Source: Diploptera punctata
Taxonomy: Eukaryota > Arthropoda > Insecta > Blattodea > Blaberidae
Length of the DNA stretch: 64,000 bases
Assembly: GCA_030220185.1 (NCBI GenBank)
Contig: JASPKZ010010277.1
Coordinates: forward strand, 310,001 to 374,000
Direction of reading: 5' to 3'
Shown: piece after piece, positions 11,098 through 21,855 of the stretch
Numbering within the stretch: the stretch's first letter is position 1
How the letters are laid out: every line of letters begins with the position of its first letter
Made by a program: the position numbers and the translations under genes
The notes under the pieces: generated by a model
The model's input: the letters and a program-made list of their open reading frames with translations, nothing else
Databases searched by the model: none
Told to the model about the DNA's origin: nothing

Positions 11098-11965
11098 AAA
11101 ATATCATAATCATGAACTTATTTATATTTAGATCGTTTGAGCCCGCTCCTATCAGATCTCCAGATTTGATTGGTCAGTCCATCTTAATTTTGGTCTTCGT
11201 CTATCTCGAACTCCCTTAGGTTGATATTGCAATTCTAATTTAGGAAATCTACTTTACTTAGATGGGCCCATTCTTTTGACATGGTGTAATCAATTGCTTT
11301 GATAATTCTCAATTCCTTCAACTATAATTTGAACATTTAATTTATCGTGAATATCTGTTTTTTAGCTTGACCATTTTTGTCATTTTGGGCATTTGTAATC
11401 AATTGCTTTGATAATTCTGAGTTTCTTCAGCAATGCTTTGAACTTTTAATTTATCGCGAATAGCTGTTTCTTAGCTTGTCCATTTTTGTCAAACCTAGGA
11501 GTAGACCTAAAAATCTCATCTGTGCTGCTTGTAATTCTGATTTGATTTTAGAATTTAGTATCTAATTTCCACTGCTATATTTCATTCTTGGATTTGCAAT
11601 TACATTGTGTAATCTTAATTCGGTTGCGGTTGGCATTTGTTTACCAAAATTTATTTTTGACTCCATTTATTGCATTTAATTTCTGTAATTTTATCTACGT
11701 ATAATTTCTTAAAGGCTATCAAATGTTAGGCACCGAGGTAATTAAATTAAAAAACGTGTTCTATGATCATTTCTAACTAATTATATTTTAACTCTCCCTA
11801 CGGTGTTTTCCTCACATACCCATAAATTTTGTTTTTTGGGAAGAGATTTTCAAATCGGATTGGCTACTTAATTTTATGTGCTCCCATTTGTAATTTATCA
11901 TTTGAGGTTTCGAACAGTACTAAATCCTCTGCGTACAAATGTGATTGTATAACGTAGTTTCATTT
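11098..11965. other. No gene; weak internal duplication
   Basis: Two segments near 11285-11375 and 11395-11490 share TCAATTGCTTTGATAATTCT and TTTAATTTATCGYGAATA, a diverged tandem duplication of about 105 bp. Nothing else is recognised. Confidence 0.5.
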
Positions 11966-11968
11966 ATA

Positions 11969-12487
11969 CAGGGTTAACAGTAATCACACCGGCAAACTTC
12001 AGGGACTGATTCCTGACTGAAAATGAAAGAGAAAAATGTCCTATAAAGACGTGTCCGGAAATGAACGATGTGCGTGCAACGACAACAAATCGTTCCGGCA
12101 CACAGTACACTGCATAATCGCTCACAATAGATGCTCAAAGTGGCCTCCATGGGATGTAATGCACGCGTTCACACATCGTATCATGGATTGCCTCACTCTT
12201 TCGCTTGTTCTGACCTCTCTCCGAATAGCGGCACAAGCGACGTGGACACGCTGTTGAAGGGTAAGCACATCAGAAACAGGTTCATCATACGCAACCCTTT
12301 TCAGATGCCCCCATAAATCCGGTGATCTAGCAGACAATGCAATAGGGCCAAGAGAATAATGCCATTCATCAGTGCCATCTACCGTTGCAATGATACATGA
12401 TGGGCTCTTATTCATAGGACTTTTTTTCCTTCATTTCCAGTTGGAATCGATCCCTGCAGTTTGTCAGTGTAATTAAAATTCACCCTG
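11969..12487 (-). mobile_element. Internally deleted mariner-type element (519 bp)
   Basis: TA dinucleotides flank inverted ends: left CAGGGTTAACAGTAATCACA, right (reverse complement) CAGGGTGAATTTTAATTACA; the similarity continues through ACAAACTGCAGGGA for about 45 bp. Between them only the last quarter of a minus-strand transposase remains. A second, older copy of the same family is at 39345-39720. Confidence 0.8.
12122..12415 (-). pseudogene. Mariner transposase C-terminal remnant
   Basis: The frame contains IIATVDGTDEW joined to SARSPDLWGHLKRVAYDEP and then QRVHVACAAIRREVR and CITSHGGHFEHLL. SPDL followed by WGHLK is the third catalytic Asp motif of mariner transposases, here with the usual few residues after SPDL deleted. 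The N-terminal domain and first two acidic positions are gone. Confidence 0.75.
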
Positions 12488-12489
12488 TA

Positions 12490-13025
12490 TAAAGTATAAA
12501 ATGTTGTATATAGTGGCACTTTACCGGCACACTTTTAAAATAAAGTTAGTTTCCTTATAAATAAGTAAACTATTAATTATTAAATAGTTCTCAAACTTAT
12601 TATGTATTTATTTAATTTAATGTATTTTTTTTCAAATAATTAGTAAAACAATTATAAATGTATGTCCTAGCTTCGCTATATCTGGCAACCTTATTAGAGC
12701 TAAATAGTGCAGGGCAGTATTGAAGCAGGAGTTGTCCATTCTTTCGTTCTTGTCACAGCTTGCTGACAGACATTAGTAAAAGTCCAAAATGGTGTATGTC
12801 GTTTGCAAGGAGATCTTGCTCCGTGTGTAAGCCAAGAGAAAGCGAGTAATTGCTGTCTTTATCAAGCTAACTAGGATGTTCCTAATTCATAATTCCAAAG
12901 TTTTCCCGATCTTTTGGGTTCACATCTTGTGATAACGATTTTCTTATTTTATCCTTAATAACAGAATAACATTCTATATAAACTAATATATACATACATA
13001 CATATACTCTTATTAAGTACGTACA
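12490..13025. other. No gene seen
   Basis: AT-rich; a short frame MVYVVCKEILLRV at about 12789 is not supported as a gene. Confidence 0.4.
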
Positions 13026-13027
13026 TA

Positions 13028-13353
13028 GTCCACCGCTGTGGTTTCGAGGTAGCGTGTTGCCTTGTCACGCAGCGGTCCCCGGGTCCGATCCCTGTTCGGG
13101 ACAGTTTTTCTGGGTGAGGTTTTTATCGGGATTTTTCCTCATCTGTAAGACAAATGTCAGGAAAACGTTAAGGCCCAAACGGTCCCCGAAATCATATGAC
13201 CATTATCATTATCGTCATCAACCTTCACCGGTGTGGAAAACAACGCGAGTTACCACACCTACAATTTCCGAGTAAAGGTGCAAGCATAGCATGAAAATGC
13301 TATGATTGCAGTGAAAGATCTGCCCTCGGGCAGAATTACTATGGATGGATGGA
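13028..13353 (+). repeat. Complete SINE, family S1 (tRNA-like head, CATCAT-rich body)
   Basis: Begins GTCCACCGCTGTGGTTTCGA with box A-like GGTTTCGAGGTAGCG and box B GGGTCCGATCCC, so a polymerase III promoter derived from a tRNA. The body has TGGGTGAGGTTTTTATCGGG, CAAACGGTCCCCGAA, a CAT-rich middle and CACCGGTGTGGAAAACAACG, and ends CTGCCCTCGGGCAGAATTAC then (TGGA)n. CTGCCCTCGGGCAG is a perfect self-complementary motif near the 3' end of every copy. Other copies: 10584, 22101, 26245, 28200, 30290, 43205, 48476, 48583 and 54505. Confidence 0.9.
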
Positions 13354-13354
13354 A

Positions 13355-13600
13355 GTACATACATCGCGAATGGACTGAATATTCAACCAATTACGACAAT
13401 GACCGAAACATATAGGACTAATTGGAGAAACCATGTTCAACGCATGTCACCTACTAGAATAGCAAAAGCAGTCCTGAATTATAATCCTATAGAAAAAATA
13501 TGTGTGTTGGGCGACCTATGAAGAGATGACGTGACCTGTTTTATACCGGAACAGCCAAAATACCCAAACCTTGATGTAGACGATTGAAATATAGTAGTGA
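13355..13600 (+). pseudogene. Non-LTR retrotransposon fragment
   Basis: Degenerate plus-strand frame reading WRNHVQRMSPTRIAKAVLNY, matching the (Q)RM..RIPKA(I/V)L.Y motif of the family at 16483-17040 and 53977-54200. Stops interrupt it. Confidence 0.6.
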
Positions 13601-14525
13601 AAATTAGATACTAAATATTATTGCAGGACATTTATTATTGACCCTTTTAGGCAATACTGGTCCTTCCCTCTCAGCCTCTTTTATATATAAAATCTACAGT
13701 TTTTTGTTAAGTATGACATACAGGAAAAAATAGTTAGGCCTATGTACGCAACAAGGGAATTAAGTAGGACTTTATAGGACATTTTTAGAACGGAATTAAG
13801 TAGTACATACTAGTCGAGGACGTGTTTGAGCCCGAACTTTAACGAGGGCTAGCAAATAAGTTTGAGACTAGTAATGAACTTACTGAATTGCGTATAATTT
13901 TATTCACTCCTGTACTAATAATTAAGTTTAGTTTTTATATTTCGTGTGAATTTATATATTGATTTGAAGAGTTCAATTATTTGATAGCAAGGGAATGTTG
14001 ATAAAACAACTGCAATTGTTTATTGTTGCCTGAACTGCAGACATTTTAAATAACAGTTTCAGACTGCATGTTAATTACATATATGATTAATTGCGATGTA
14101 GAGGAAGCGGCGAATGCTGCGATTCATTTTCAGTTACTAGAAAAGTCGAAAAATATATATGAAAGTATACAGACTATTTAAGAATGTATTATTCAACATT
14201 AGAGAAACATATTGAAATAAATAAGAAAAATACTAATGAAAATCAAACAAATTATGTGGCTAATGCTAATAATTGTAACAGCTGTTTAATCACTATAAAT
14301 TTGAATTACCGAAGTGAGAAGTAAGTGTGATACAATAAAATTGTATTGTATTATTCAATAAAATTTTAAGTAGGTAACATTTTTACATTATTAATTAAGG
14401 CGACTACTTTTCTCCCCTAGGGAAGTAAGTTAAGCAATTACATGCCTTTGCCAATGGATACCAAGGCCTCTCTGGTAAATTCAATTTACTTACCTAAAAA
14501 CAGAATCATAATTAGGGCATCATTA
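13601..14525. other. No gene seen
   Basis: AT-rich sequence without a recognised repeat. Confidence 0.4.
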
Positions 14526-15048
14526 GTATAGATTAGATTAGATTAGATTTATTTAGCCTGGTGAAGTTAAGGCCATGTGGCCTTCTCTTCCACTCATCAG
14601 GACAAACATATATTACATCAGAATATAACAACATCAATTAACTCTAATATTAAATACTAAATGAAGATTTGATCAATAAGACATCTATTATATTAGAATC
14701 TATAATGCAACCAGTTAATGTTAGTTAAAATTAAGACTAAAACTAATAATAAAATGTATATAAGCAAGACATATTAAATTGTCCCTGTCTAATGTATATA
14801 TAAAACAAATGAAAATTATGAGATATAGAAAACTAATTTTACGATTATACAATATTTAAAACAAAACAAAAGAAAATATTTGTTAATCTTAATATTATTT
14901 TCATAAATAATTAAATGTATTAATTGTTAAAAGAATACTGTCAGTGAGGTGTATACGTTAGTTTATTATTAAATAATTATTTAGTTTGATTTTGAAGGAT
15001 GTTATAGTTAGACAGTCTCTGACATAGGTCGGAAGTATAGGAGTCAAC
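14526..15048 (-). repeat. CR1/L2-like retrotransposon 3' end (family L3) with AATCT tail
   Basis: Plus strand starts (AGATT)n then TTTATTTAGCCTGGTG and AAGTTAAGGCCATGTGGCC, continuing nearly identically to 31240-31740. On minus this is the 3' untranslated region plus the last codons of the ORF found at 31662-31979. It is truncated at about 15048, exactly where another repeat begins. Confidence 0.75.
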
Positions 15049-15050
15049 AA

Positions 15051-15632
15051 TAGTATATTACGATACGAGGTTGGGAAATCGTTTTTACAGAAGCGAGAAA
15101 ATGTTTAAAAACCGAGCGATAGCGAGGTTTTAATTTCCGAGATTCTGTAAAACACTTCACAAACGTGCGTGTACATTATGTTTTTGCGCGATGGTGTTTT
15201 CAAAATAATAAATAAGAGTAAAATAATATTTTTGTTGGAAATATTTTCGTTCATTATGAGCAACTGAACAACGTTATCAGCGTGGGAAATGTTTATTAGT
15301 TGAAACTACAGGAGGCCGTGACACCAATCAGTTTTAAAATGGCGGTCAAGTACGTATTTATTGTTTTATATTGTTTCAAATAAAGTTTAGTTCATTTAAA
15401 ATGCAGTGATTTGTTTCGTATAATGTATATTAAGACTAATATTGGATATATTTTTGTATATACATTGTACGCAGTATACATAGAGGGCAGTGGTTTTACT
15501 TCCCGCACGAGGTTTATAATATGCAATATTGCAGTATAGTTATTTAGGTTGGCAACCGCGAAATGCAGGACGTTGAACTTTCAATCATGGTCGCCATTGC
15601 TGTAAGTACGACAAAACGCACTATCGCGCAAA
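15051..15632 (+). repeat. Dispersed 0.6-kb repeat Q, copy 1 (partner inverted at 51834-52431)
   Basis: From TAGTATATTACGATACGAGG to GCACTATCGCGCAA the sequence matches 51834-52431 in reverse orientation. Ends are roughly inverted (TTACGATRCGAG and TT(R)CGCGATAGTG), which suggests a DNA transposon. It contains AAAATGGCGGTCAAGTACG and ATCATGGTCGCCATTGCT followed by GTAAGTACG, a start codon context directly followed by a splice-donor consensus, kept in both copies. Confidence 0.6.
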
Positions 15633-16410
15633 ACATTTATTTTCTGTCATTTTATTATACTTTTGGTCCTAATAGGTGACGTATCGATATTTACATTCGA
15701 CTGTAGTTAGAGTTAATTTCCACTGTATTTTACTTCACCTGATGACTGGGTGCTCAGTCTACGTCATCGAACGTAATATTGTAAGGCAACTAATTAATTT
15801 TATTAGAGTGTGGAATTTACTGTACCATCCACATAAGTGTATGGTGTAATATTAATACAAGCAAATGTCTCCTGTAAATGCATTAACAAGAGGAGCCGGG
15901 CTGAAGGTAAATTGAATTAGGCCTAATTAAATGACAGACATCCGGGTTCCATTAGTACTTCAACATATAATAAGATATATGACAGTCCATTAGCCCTGTT
16001 AAATGAAAATAAACACTGCCAATCTTCGTTTTTGCGAGTATGGAAATATTTTAGTAAAGGATATGCATATTATTCTTTATTGAAGATCTGAGTAAGCGGA
16101 AGTAAGAGGTACAAAGGAAATATTTTTAAAATGAACTCAACTTGAAAAATACTGTATTTTTGTTACAATTTTTTATCATCATACAGTGGTAAATTTATGT
16201 ATATAATAAGTGTGCTTAAACGTAAAATATTTAAAAATAAAAGTGACTTTTTTAATTTCAGGAATTTTGCTAATTTTTTTAATTTTATGTTTTATATAAA
16301 CGGAGATGCTAGACGTGTACAAATTAATGACTCGAGCTCGGAAATTGAGGAAAAATCCTGTTTTAATGTTATGTCTGAAGAAGAGGATTTCATATATATT
16401 TATATAGGCC
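15633..16410. other. No supported gene
   Basis: A plus-strand frame near 16292-16395 (NGDARRVQINDSSSEIEEK) is acidic and more protein-like than its surroundings, but short and unassigned. Confidence 0.35.
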
Positions 16411-16480
16411 TATGACATGAAAAGAAAAGTAAGTGCCTGAGTCGGAATTTGAACTCAAGATCTCTAACTTTCATCATTAT
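16411..16480 (-). repeat. tRNA-like SINE 3' part (family S5), minus copy
   Basis: Reverse complement reads GTTAGAGATCTTGAGTTCAA then ATTCCGACTCAGGCAC, containing a box B-like TTCAAATTCC and the tail ACTTTTCTTTTCATGTCAT. It is the mirror image of 17113-17190. Confidence 0.6.
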
Positions 16481-16482
16481 CA

Positions 16483-17040
16483 TCCATGCAAGTATTAGGC
16501 CGTGTGGCCTGTTACGGTCTCAAAGAGGAATTTTCCATCCAGCGCTTTTTTGGACGTCCCAGCGATCTTTTGCCTTGGGGGCAGTAGCGAAGTATGGCTT
16601 TTGGAATTCTATGAGATGGCATTCGTTGAAGATGGGCTTTCCAGTTGTTCTGGTAGTTTTGTATATGGTGAAGAATGGGTTCTACATCCAACTCTTCCAT
16701 AATTTCCTCATTTCTTTTATGGTCCCACTTTGTGTAGCCTGCTGTACGGCGCATAAATCGCATCTCATTTGCTGTTATTCGGCTTTCATCTCTTCTTCGT
16801 ATTGTCCATGCTTCACTACCACATCTTAATACTGGTCTTGCTAGTACCTTATAAAGCCGTAATATTGTCTTATTGTGTACTAAAGATGGTTTAATTATAC
16901 TGTTAATTATCCCCGTTGTTTTTGTAAAATTTGTGATTTTCTTTGATATATCAGCTTCATCTTGAAATGTTAAATTATAATCCAAATAATTGAATTCGTT
17001 TACTCGTTCTAAAATTTCATCATCCAAAACAATTTTGCAT
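16483..17040 (-). pseudogene. Non-LTR retrotransposon ORF2 C-terminal region (family L4)
   Basis: A 171-codon minus frame (16512-17027) reads ERVNEFNYLDYNLTFQDEAD, then KPSLVHNKTILRLYKVLARP, GSEAWTIRRRDE, RRTAGYTKWDH and HRIPKAILRYCPQGKRSLGR. These are the YLG, LRLYK, RRTAGYT and GRPKKRW motifs of the C-terminal part of arthropod ORF2 proteins. It ends in GGCCACACGGCC and a GATGATAATGATG tail at the left edge. The reverse transcriptase core is missing. Confidence 0.85.
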
Positions 17041-17112
17041 CTCTAACTTTATAAGTAGAGATAGAATCTATGAGACCGGAACAAGCCACATGGGCTTAAT
17101 CCGTCATTGTTG
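17041..17112 (+). repeat. Family L4 extreme 3' end, plus orientation
   Basis: TGAGACCGGAACAAGCCACA and TGGGCTTAATCCG followed by TTGATGATGATGA match the end of the insert at 62669-62845. Only the last 50 bp of the element are present. It faces away from the minus-strand copy at 16483-17040. Confidence 0.7.
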
Positions 17113-17190
17113 ATGATGATGAAGTTAGAGATCTCAAGTTCAAATCCCGACTCAGGCATTTATTTTTCTTTTCATGTCATAATATTTGCC
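17113..17190 (+). repeat. tRNA-like SINE 3' part (family S5), plus copy
   Basis: GTTAGAGATCTCAAGTTCAA then ATCCCGACTCAGGCATTT: a box B-like GTTCAAATCC followed by TTATTTTTCTTTTCATGTCA. It is near-identical in reverse to 16411-16480 and related to 59005-59090. Confidence 0.6.
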
Positions 17191-17844
17191 TTCGTTGCTA
17201 AATGTCAAAAACATAGTTACACACACATATATATATATATATATTTTTTCACTGTAGGCCAGAAAATGGTGGGTTGTATTTGTCCTTTTTCGACTTTTTG
17301 GGCTTATTGGTGCTTTTTAGCTTTTTTCAGATTTTAACGTTTTCTTCCCCAACTCGACCTTCTTTTGGCAACATTTATAGGCCTACCATTTATGTAATTC
17401 AAGAATCCGCAAAGCGAGTCTCAATTAGCAATCCTATAGTATATTTATATACATAGGAAATCTTTATAGATTATTTTATAGATTTTTAACTACTATTAAG
17501 ATTATTTTAAAAATGTTTGTTAATATTTTCAGACAGACCTAAATATCCAGCTTTAACGCATCCTTTACCTGCCGATTTTTTTAGAAACGAACATTAAACC
17601 TCATAAAATCATCACCGAAATAAAAGGCCATCCCTCTCTCAAAACACGGACCGAACATAAATAGCTTATTTTAGTTAGATGTAAGTCCTATTTAGCGTGT
17701 GAAATTCCAAAATTGTAAGACAGAGTATTTATACATTTATAAGAGGGAAAAACGGGAGGCCAGCAGTTGACCAAAATTACTAATTAATTATATATCATCA
17801 TTTCTCTTCCCTTTAATTTTAGGGACGTGGATAATTGAAAATAA

Positions 17845-17846
<2 letters not shown>
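17191..17846. other. No gene seen
   Basis: Contains a short (AT)n run at 17228-17246; otherwise unremarkable AT-rich sequence. Confidence 0.4.

Positions 17847-17911
<65 letters not shown>
17847..17911. repeat. (AAT)n microsatellite
   Basis: About 21 uninterrupted AAT units. It abuts the reverse transcriptase frame at 17914, marking the 5' truncation point or an expanded target site. Confidence 0.95.
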
Positions 17912-17913
17912 TA

Positions 17914-19043
17914 TTGAAAGAACAAGGTTTAGACCGTAAAACTCTTGCACGTATTAGACAGACAGTAACAGATAAAAGGGCTAAAGTTAAATTCATGGGG
18001 GAAATTTCTGAATCCTTTGAAATTAAGACAGGAGTAAGACAAGGACATGGACTTTCTCCACTACTCTTCAATTGTGTTCTTGATAAAGTAATACAAGAAT
18101 GGTGTAAACAGAAAACAATTTTTAAATGTAATCAACAAATCATATTAGGAAGAGGAAAATTGAAGATTGATTGCCTAGCATATGCTGATGATCTAGCAAT
18201 TTTATCCCGTGACATTGTAACAGCACAAAAACAGATTGAATTATTAAATGACATTGCAGAGAAAGTTGGTCTTCAGATTTATTTTGAAAAAACGGAATAT
18301 ATTTCATGCAATAAACAAGCAGCAAAATACCTGGAAACCAAATATGGAAAAATTAAACGAGTTTCACAATTTAAATATCTTGGTGAAATAATTCAGGAAA
18401 ATGGAATTGAAACTAAAGCCAATAAAAGTAGATGCCAAAAAATGAAAACAGTATTTCGGCTTACTCACAATATTTATAATAAAAAATGCTTATCTTTACA
18501 TACAAAATTACGACACTATAACACTGTAATTAAATCAGAATGCCTTATGGAGCAGAAACATTAATTTTGAACAGAAAAAAAGATATCGAAAATATAGTGA
18601 AAAAAGAATGCAAAATTATAAGAAAAGGTTTAGGTCCACAAGTCATAGGTGAAGCATTTAGACTCAGAAGTAAAAAGTAAATAAAAATATATACAGACAA
18701 TCATAGTGATATTAGAAAACGAAGGTTAAAATTGTATGGCCATATTAAACGAATGAACTCAAATAGGCTTACAAAACAGATAATGGAATTCTACGAAAAC
18801 AGAAGTAAAGGTCCAGTGGATACTATGAAGTGGATTGATGAAGTCAAAAAGGACTTAAAATTGGCAAGAATTACTAAAGAAGATATCCCAAACAGAGATA
18901 TATTTAGAATTAAGGTGAATAAGTGGCAAGTTGACCAAGAGGACAAACCGAAGAAAACAACTGGAACAACTTTGACAGATGGTAGAAAACAAGCTCATAG
19001 CAAAAGAATGAAAGAAATTTGGGCTCAAAGGAAACGCCTCTAA
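17914..19043 (+). pseudogene. Non-LTR retrotransposon reverse transcriptase, C-terminal half (family L5)
   Basis: The first frame (17914-18564, 216 codons) carries KTGVRQGHGLSPLLFN (RT motif with RQG and LSPxLFN), the catalytic YADDLAIL, then ISRDI and FKYLGEIIQENG. A frameshift near 18550 leads to YGAETLILNRKK, KLYGHIKRM and, in 18732-19043, a basic tail ending KRMKEIWAQRKRL with TAA at 19041. A sequence AACATGGGCTCATCCGCAAT and A10 follow as the 3' end. The catalytic YADD is intact, but the fingers domain, endonuclease and ORF1 are missing and the frame is broken, so it is not autonomous. Confidence 0.88.
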
Positions 19044-19234
19044 GTACTTTGCGTAGTCAAACATGGGCTCATCCGCAATCAAAAAAAAAATATGTAATTT
19101 CAGTTATTGTTATAGTTAACATTTTTAACGTTCATTATTATTATTGTTATTTTGGCAGTTAAAATGGCAACAAAAAATAAATGATTAAGAAAGTGGTCAG
19201 GAAACAAAAAAGAAGAAACCAATTTAATAAATAT

Positions 19235-19830
19235 AAAAAAATTGGAAAAAGAAGATAATATAAATGCTACAAACAGGATTAAACTTACTTATACAGGAAA
19301 ACACACAATTAAATTAGCCAATTCAATAAAAAACACGACAAAAACATAAAATCGGCTTTAAAACTAACTTTAAACTTAACAACATCATATCAAACATAAT
19401 AGAAGAAACTGATAAATATCAAAATAAACACCTTTATAAACTCAAAAGCAATAATTGCGACAAATTTTACGTCTGAAAAACAACAAGAAATTTTTAGCAC
19501 AATATACAATGAACATTCTAAAAATTGCATTAATAACGAAAAAAATCAAGTTTGAAAAACACCTACTACAAATGGATCATCAATTTAACAGAATTGAAGA
19601 TACCACGACAATCATACACAAAGAGAGTAACAACAACAAGATTATGATCTTAGAAAACATGGAAATTTTAAGAGAAGCAAATAATATAAACATCTAAACG
19701 AGAACACACCCACAGACCTAAACCCATTATATAAACTTTACGCCGACATCCGTACGATCAGTACCAAATGTCATGCCGGAGATTAAACATGTTTTTGAAA
19801 GGCCTTCATGCTTTAATAATTCAACGAAGT
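19235..19830 (+). mobile_element. Penelope-like element remnant: endonuclease region plus terminal ribozyme motif
   Basis: The plus strand shows, with frame breaks, KLTYTGKHTIKLANSIKNT (linker), then YKLKSNNCDKFYV (the GIY-YIG strand pair, here YKL..FYV, with a CNNC-like cysteine), TRNF, a YNEHSKNCI-like segment, and an open C-terminal stretch KHLLQMDHQFN, then ESNNNKIMILENMEILREAN where the Glu matches the conserved metal-binding Glu. Penelope-like elements join a reverse transcriptase to a C-terminal GIY-YIG endonuclease; only the latter remains. A hammerhead-like motif follows at 19772, as expected for these elements. Confidence 0.7.
19772..19810 (+). ncRNA. Degenerate hammerhead ribozyme motif, GGCC class
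   Basis: Order: stem I strand CATG (19772-19775), core CCGGAGA (19776-19782; consensus CTGANGA with T4 to C and A6 to G), stem II AAAC/GTTT, GAAA (19797-19800), self-complementary AGGCCT, cleavage position after T19806, stem I return CATG (19807-19810). Two core transitions predict no activity. Position just after the Penelope-like endonuclease supports the identification. Confidence 0.6.
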
Positions 19831-20328
19831 TTATTGAATAAAAATCAATTCTAATTGAGGAAGACGGATCAAAAAAGGTAGTGTATTATTATTTAAAACA
19901 TATTATCTTCATAGACCAGGGAATTGTTTTTTATAATCATGCGGACATTACATTTTAGATTTTTTTGTTTTACACCATTTGTTTCACAATTTTTAGAATG
20001 AATATCAACTTCCTACTGATCTGTTTTATATACATACATTTTAGTATTTAATGAGAGAACATGGGAATTTATATGACATGTAGTTTTACAGAGTACAATG
20101 TTCATTGCGGAGGTATCTCGTTCTACAAGTGGAGGTGTTTAAACATAACTTTAATTAAATTTACTGCAAAGTGCAAGCGGCGAACTTCTTAACGCCGTCA
20201 TAATATTCAGGAGCTTGATGAAGATTGCCTCACGACCTTGTACTACTATAGACACGGTTGGTGCCATGTCAATGTTTCTTTTGTGTGAGATTCGTAAATG
20301 TAGAATTACACACAGAAGCAACATTTAT
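19831..20328. other. No gene seen
   Basis: AT-rich with no recognised repeat. Confidence 0.4.
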
Positions 20329-20377
<49 letters not shown>

Positions 20378-21090
20378 TATTTATTCTGGCAGAGTTAAGG
20401 CCATAAGGCCCTCTCTTCCATTCAACCAGCAAAAATACAAATAAATATTTGACAAATATAGATATACACTATACTAATTATAAACAGTTAAAGATACAAT
20501 AAATGTAGCAATGTAAATTGCATGTACAAACAACATTTTATAGGGTAATAACAATAATGATACGATAATAATAATAATAATAATATAAATGATACATTAT
20601 ACGAGAAACACCAATTAATATATATACCTTACACTGGATAATAATGAAGTCGAGTTTAGAGCAAATATAAATTTAGATTTCTTTTAAAAGATGCCAATGT
20701 CCGGCAGCCCCTTATTTCTTGTGGTAGGGAATTCCAGTTGCGAGAAGTGGAGATGGTATATGACATGGAGTGATGTGATGTCCTATGTTGCGGTATATTA
20801 AGTAAGAGACTATGTTGTGATCTTGTGTTTAAGTTATGGTTTGAGGATATATACTGGAAACGGGATGATAAATAATTGGGAATCGAGGTATGTAGGATCT
20901 TAAATAGGAGAATTAGACAACGATTTTCTTCTCTCTTTTAGATGTAGCCATGACAATTCGTGGAATAATGGAGAAATGTGATCGTATTTTCGAACATTAA
21001 ATATGAATCTAATATATATATTATGGACACGCTGCAGTTTGCCCGACAATCCGTCACTTATGTCAGTTAGTAGAACGTCACAGTAGTCAA
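20329..21090 (-). pseudogene. CR1/L2-like retrotransposon 3' end (family L3) with AAT tail
   Basis: Plus starts with (AAT)n (20329-20374), then ACTTTATTTATTCTGGCAGA and GTTAAGGCCATAAGGCC. The minus frame upstream reads CLILLFKILHTSIPNYLSSR, then NHNLNTRSQ and RNWNSLPQEIRGCRTLASFK, matching YKILHTASPNYLSRRF and WNSLPPYVRDCQTITSFKN at 31662-31979. The WNSLP and SFK..L motifs are typical of the C-terminus of CR1/L2/jockey-type ORF2. The 3' tail differs from the other two copies. Confidence 0.8.
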
Positions 21091-21274
21091 AATGCTATTA
21101 GTCTATTATAATGTACGGTAATGAAAATAGTGTCATACACACAAATACATTTCGATAGGCCCCTATAGAGGCAAATACATAAATATTAATTTGTTAATTA
21201 TTGGACCAAATAGTACAACTTTTTTAATATCATCGTTGTATTAATTATAATCTATCTATCTTCGATTTTTTTTA

Positions 21275-21594
21275 CAGCTGTTGTCGACTTCCCGTGTCAA
21301 ACCTCCAAAGCCTGCGATCTTGGGCACCTTCAGTTCTTAACTCTCTTGCTTGCATTGCTATCCTCATGCTTTCCTTCCGTTAACTTTGGTCTCCCTTTTT
21401 TATTCTTTCTGGTCGGTTGCCATTGATATAGTTGTTTCGGCCATCGCTCATCTTCCATTCTTAAAATATGTCATAATCATCTTAATTCCTTCTCCTCAAT
21501 GCTTTCAATTATGCTTTCTTTAGCTTTCATTATATTTATAATTTCCTTATTTGTGACATGTTCTAATTTTAACTTTCTGGTACATCTGTGTAAA
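21275..21594 (-). pseudogene. Non-LTR retrotransposon fragment interrupted by the palindrome at 21608
   Basis: The minus frame contains INGNRPERIKKGRPKLTEGK and similar pieces (GRPK motif of ORF2 C-termini). It resumes after the palindrome at about 21911-22035 with sequence on minus giving YLVNQ and WSGMDQ-like residues. Strongly decayed. Confidence 0.45.
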
Positions 21595-21675
21595 TATTTC
21601 TAGATCTGCAGGCTTTCACGGCCGGTAATCATGGTTATAAAAGATTCCGGGCTATGTGGCCGTGGTCTATAACTG

Positions 21676-21732
21676 GCGTTTCTTCCAGACGTTTCTCCCT
21701 CAACTGCGGAGGGCATCTTCAGTGGCGAGCGC
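21676..21732 (-). ncRNA. Hammerhead ribozyme, mirror copy on the minus strand
   Basis: The reverse complement has CTGAAGA (21716-21722 on plus), the same CCCTC/GAGGG stem, GAAAC (21691-21695) and GTC (21688-21690). All core bases are conserved. With the plus-strand copy it forms a head-to-head pair 65 bp apart. Confidence 0.75.
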
Positions 21733-21798
21733 TTACAGCTGTTGTTTCCCTGTCGTAGACTCGCAGTCGAGTCTACGACAGGGAAACAACAGCTGTAA

Positions 21799-21855
21799 GC
21801 GCTCGCCACTGAAGATGCCCTCCGCAGTTGAGGGAGAAACGTCTGGAAGAAACGC
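21799..21855 (+). ncRNA. Hammerhead ribozyme, type I, intact core, CGTC class
   Basis: Stem I has GCG (21799-21801), an internal loop, and CCA (21806-21808), pairing with TGG (21844-21846) and CGC (21853-21855). Core CTGAAGA is 21809-21815. Stem II is CCCTC (21818-21822) with GAGGG (21830-21834) plus a T21816-A21835 closing pair. GAAA is 21836-21839. Stem III is only ACGT, self-complementary, with predicted cleavage after C21843. Such a short stem III cannot form a stable hairpin in one molecule, so two copies are expected to pair as a dimer, as described for minimal hammerheads of Penelope-like elements. Confidence 0.75.

Noticed and set aside
15739..15780. CTGATGA box followed by a short stem and CATCGAACGT, hammerhead-like
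   Set aside because: The required GAAA is missing (GAAC), and the pairing GATGAC/GTCATC would use core bases. Not a hammerhead.
17784..18071. Minus frame with a long Leu run
   Set aside because: Produced by translating the AAT microsatellite.
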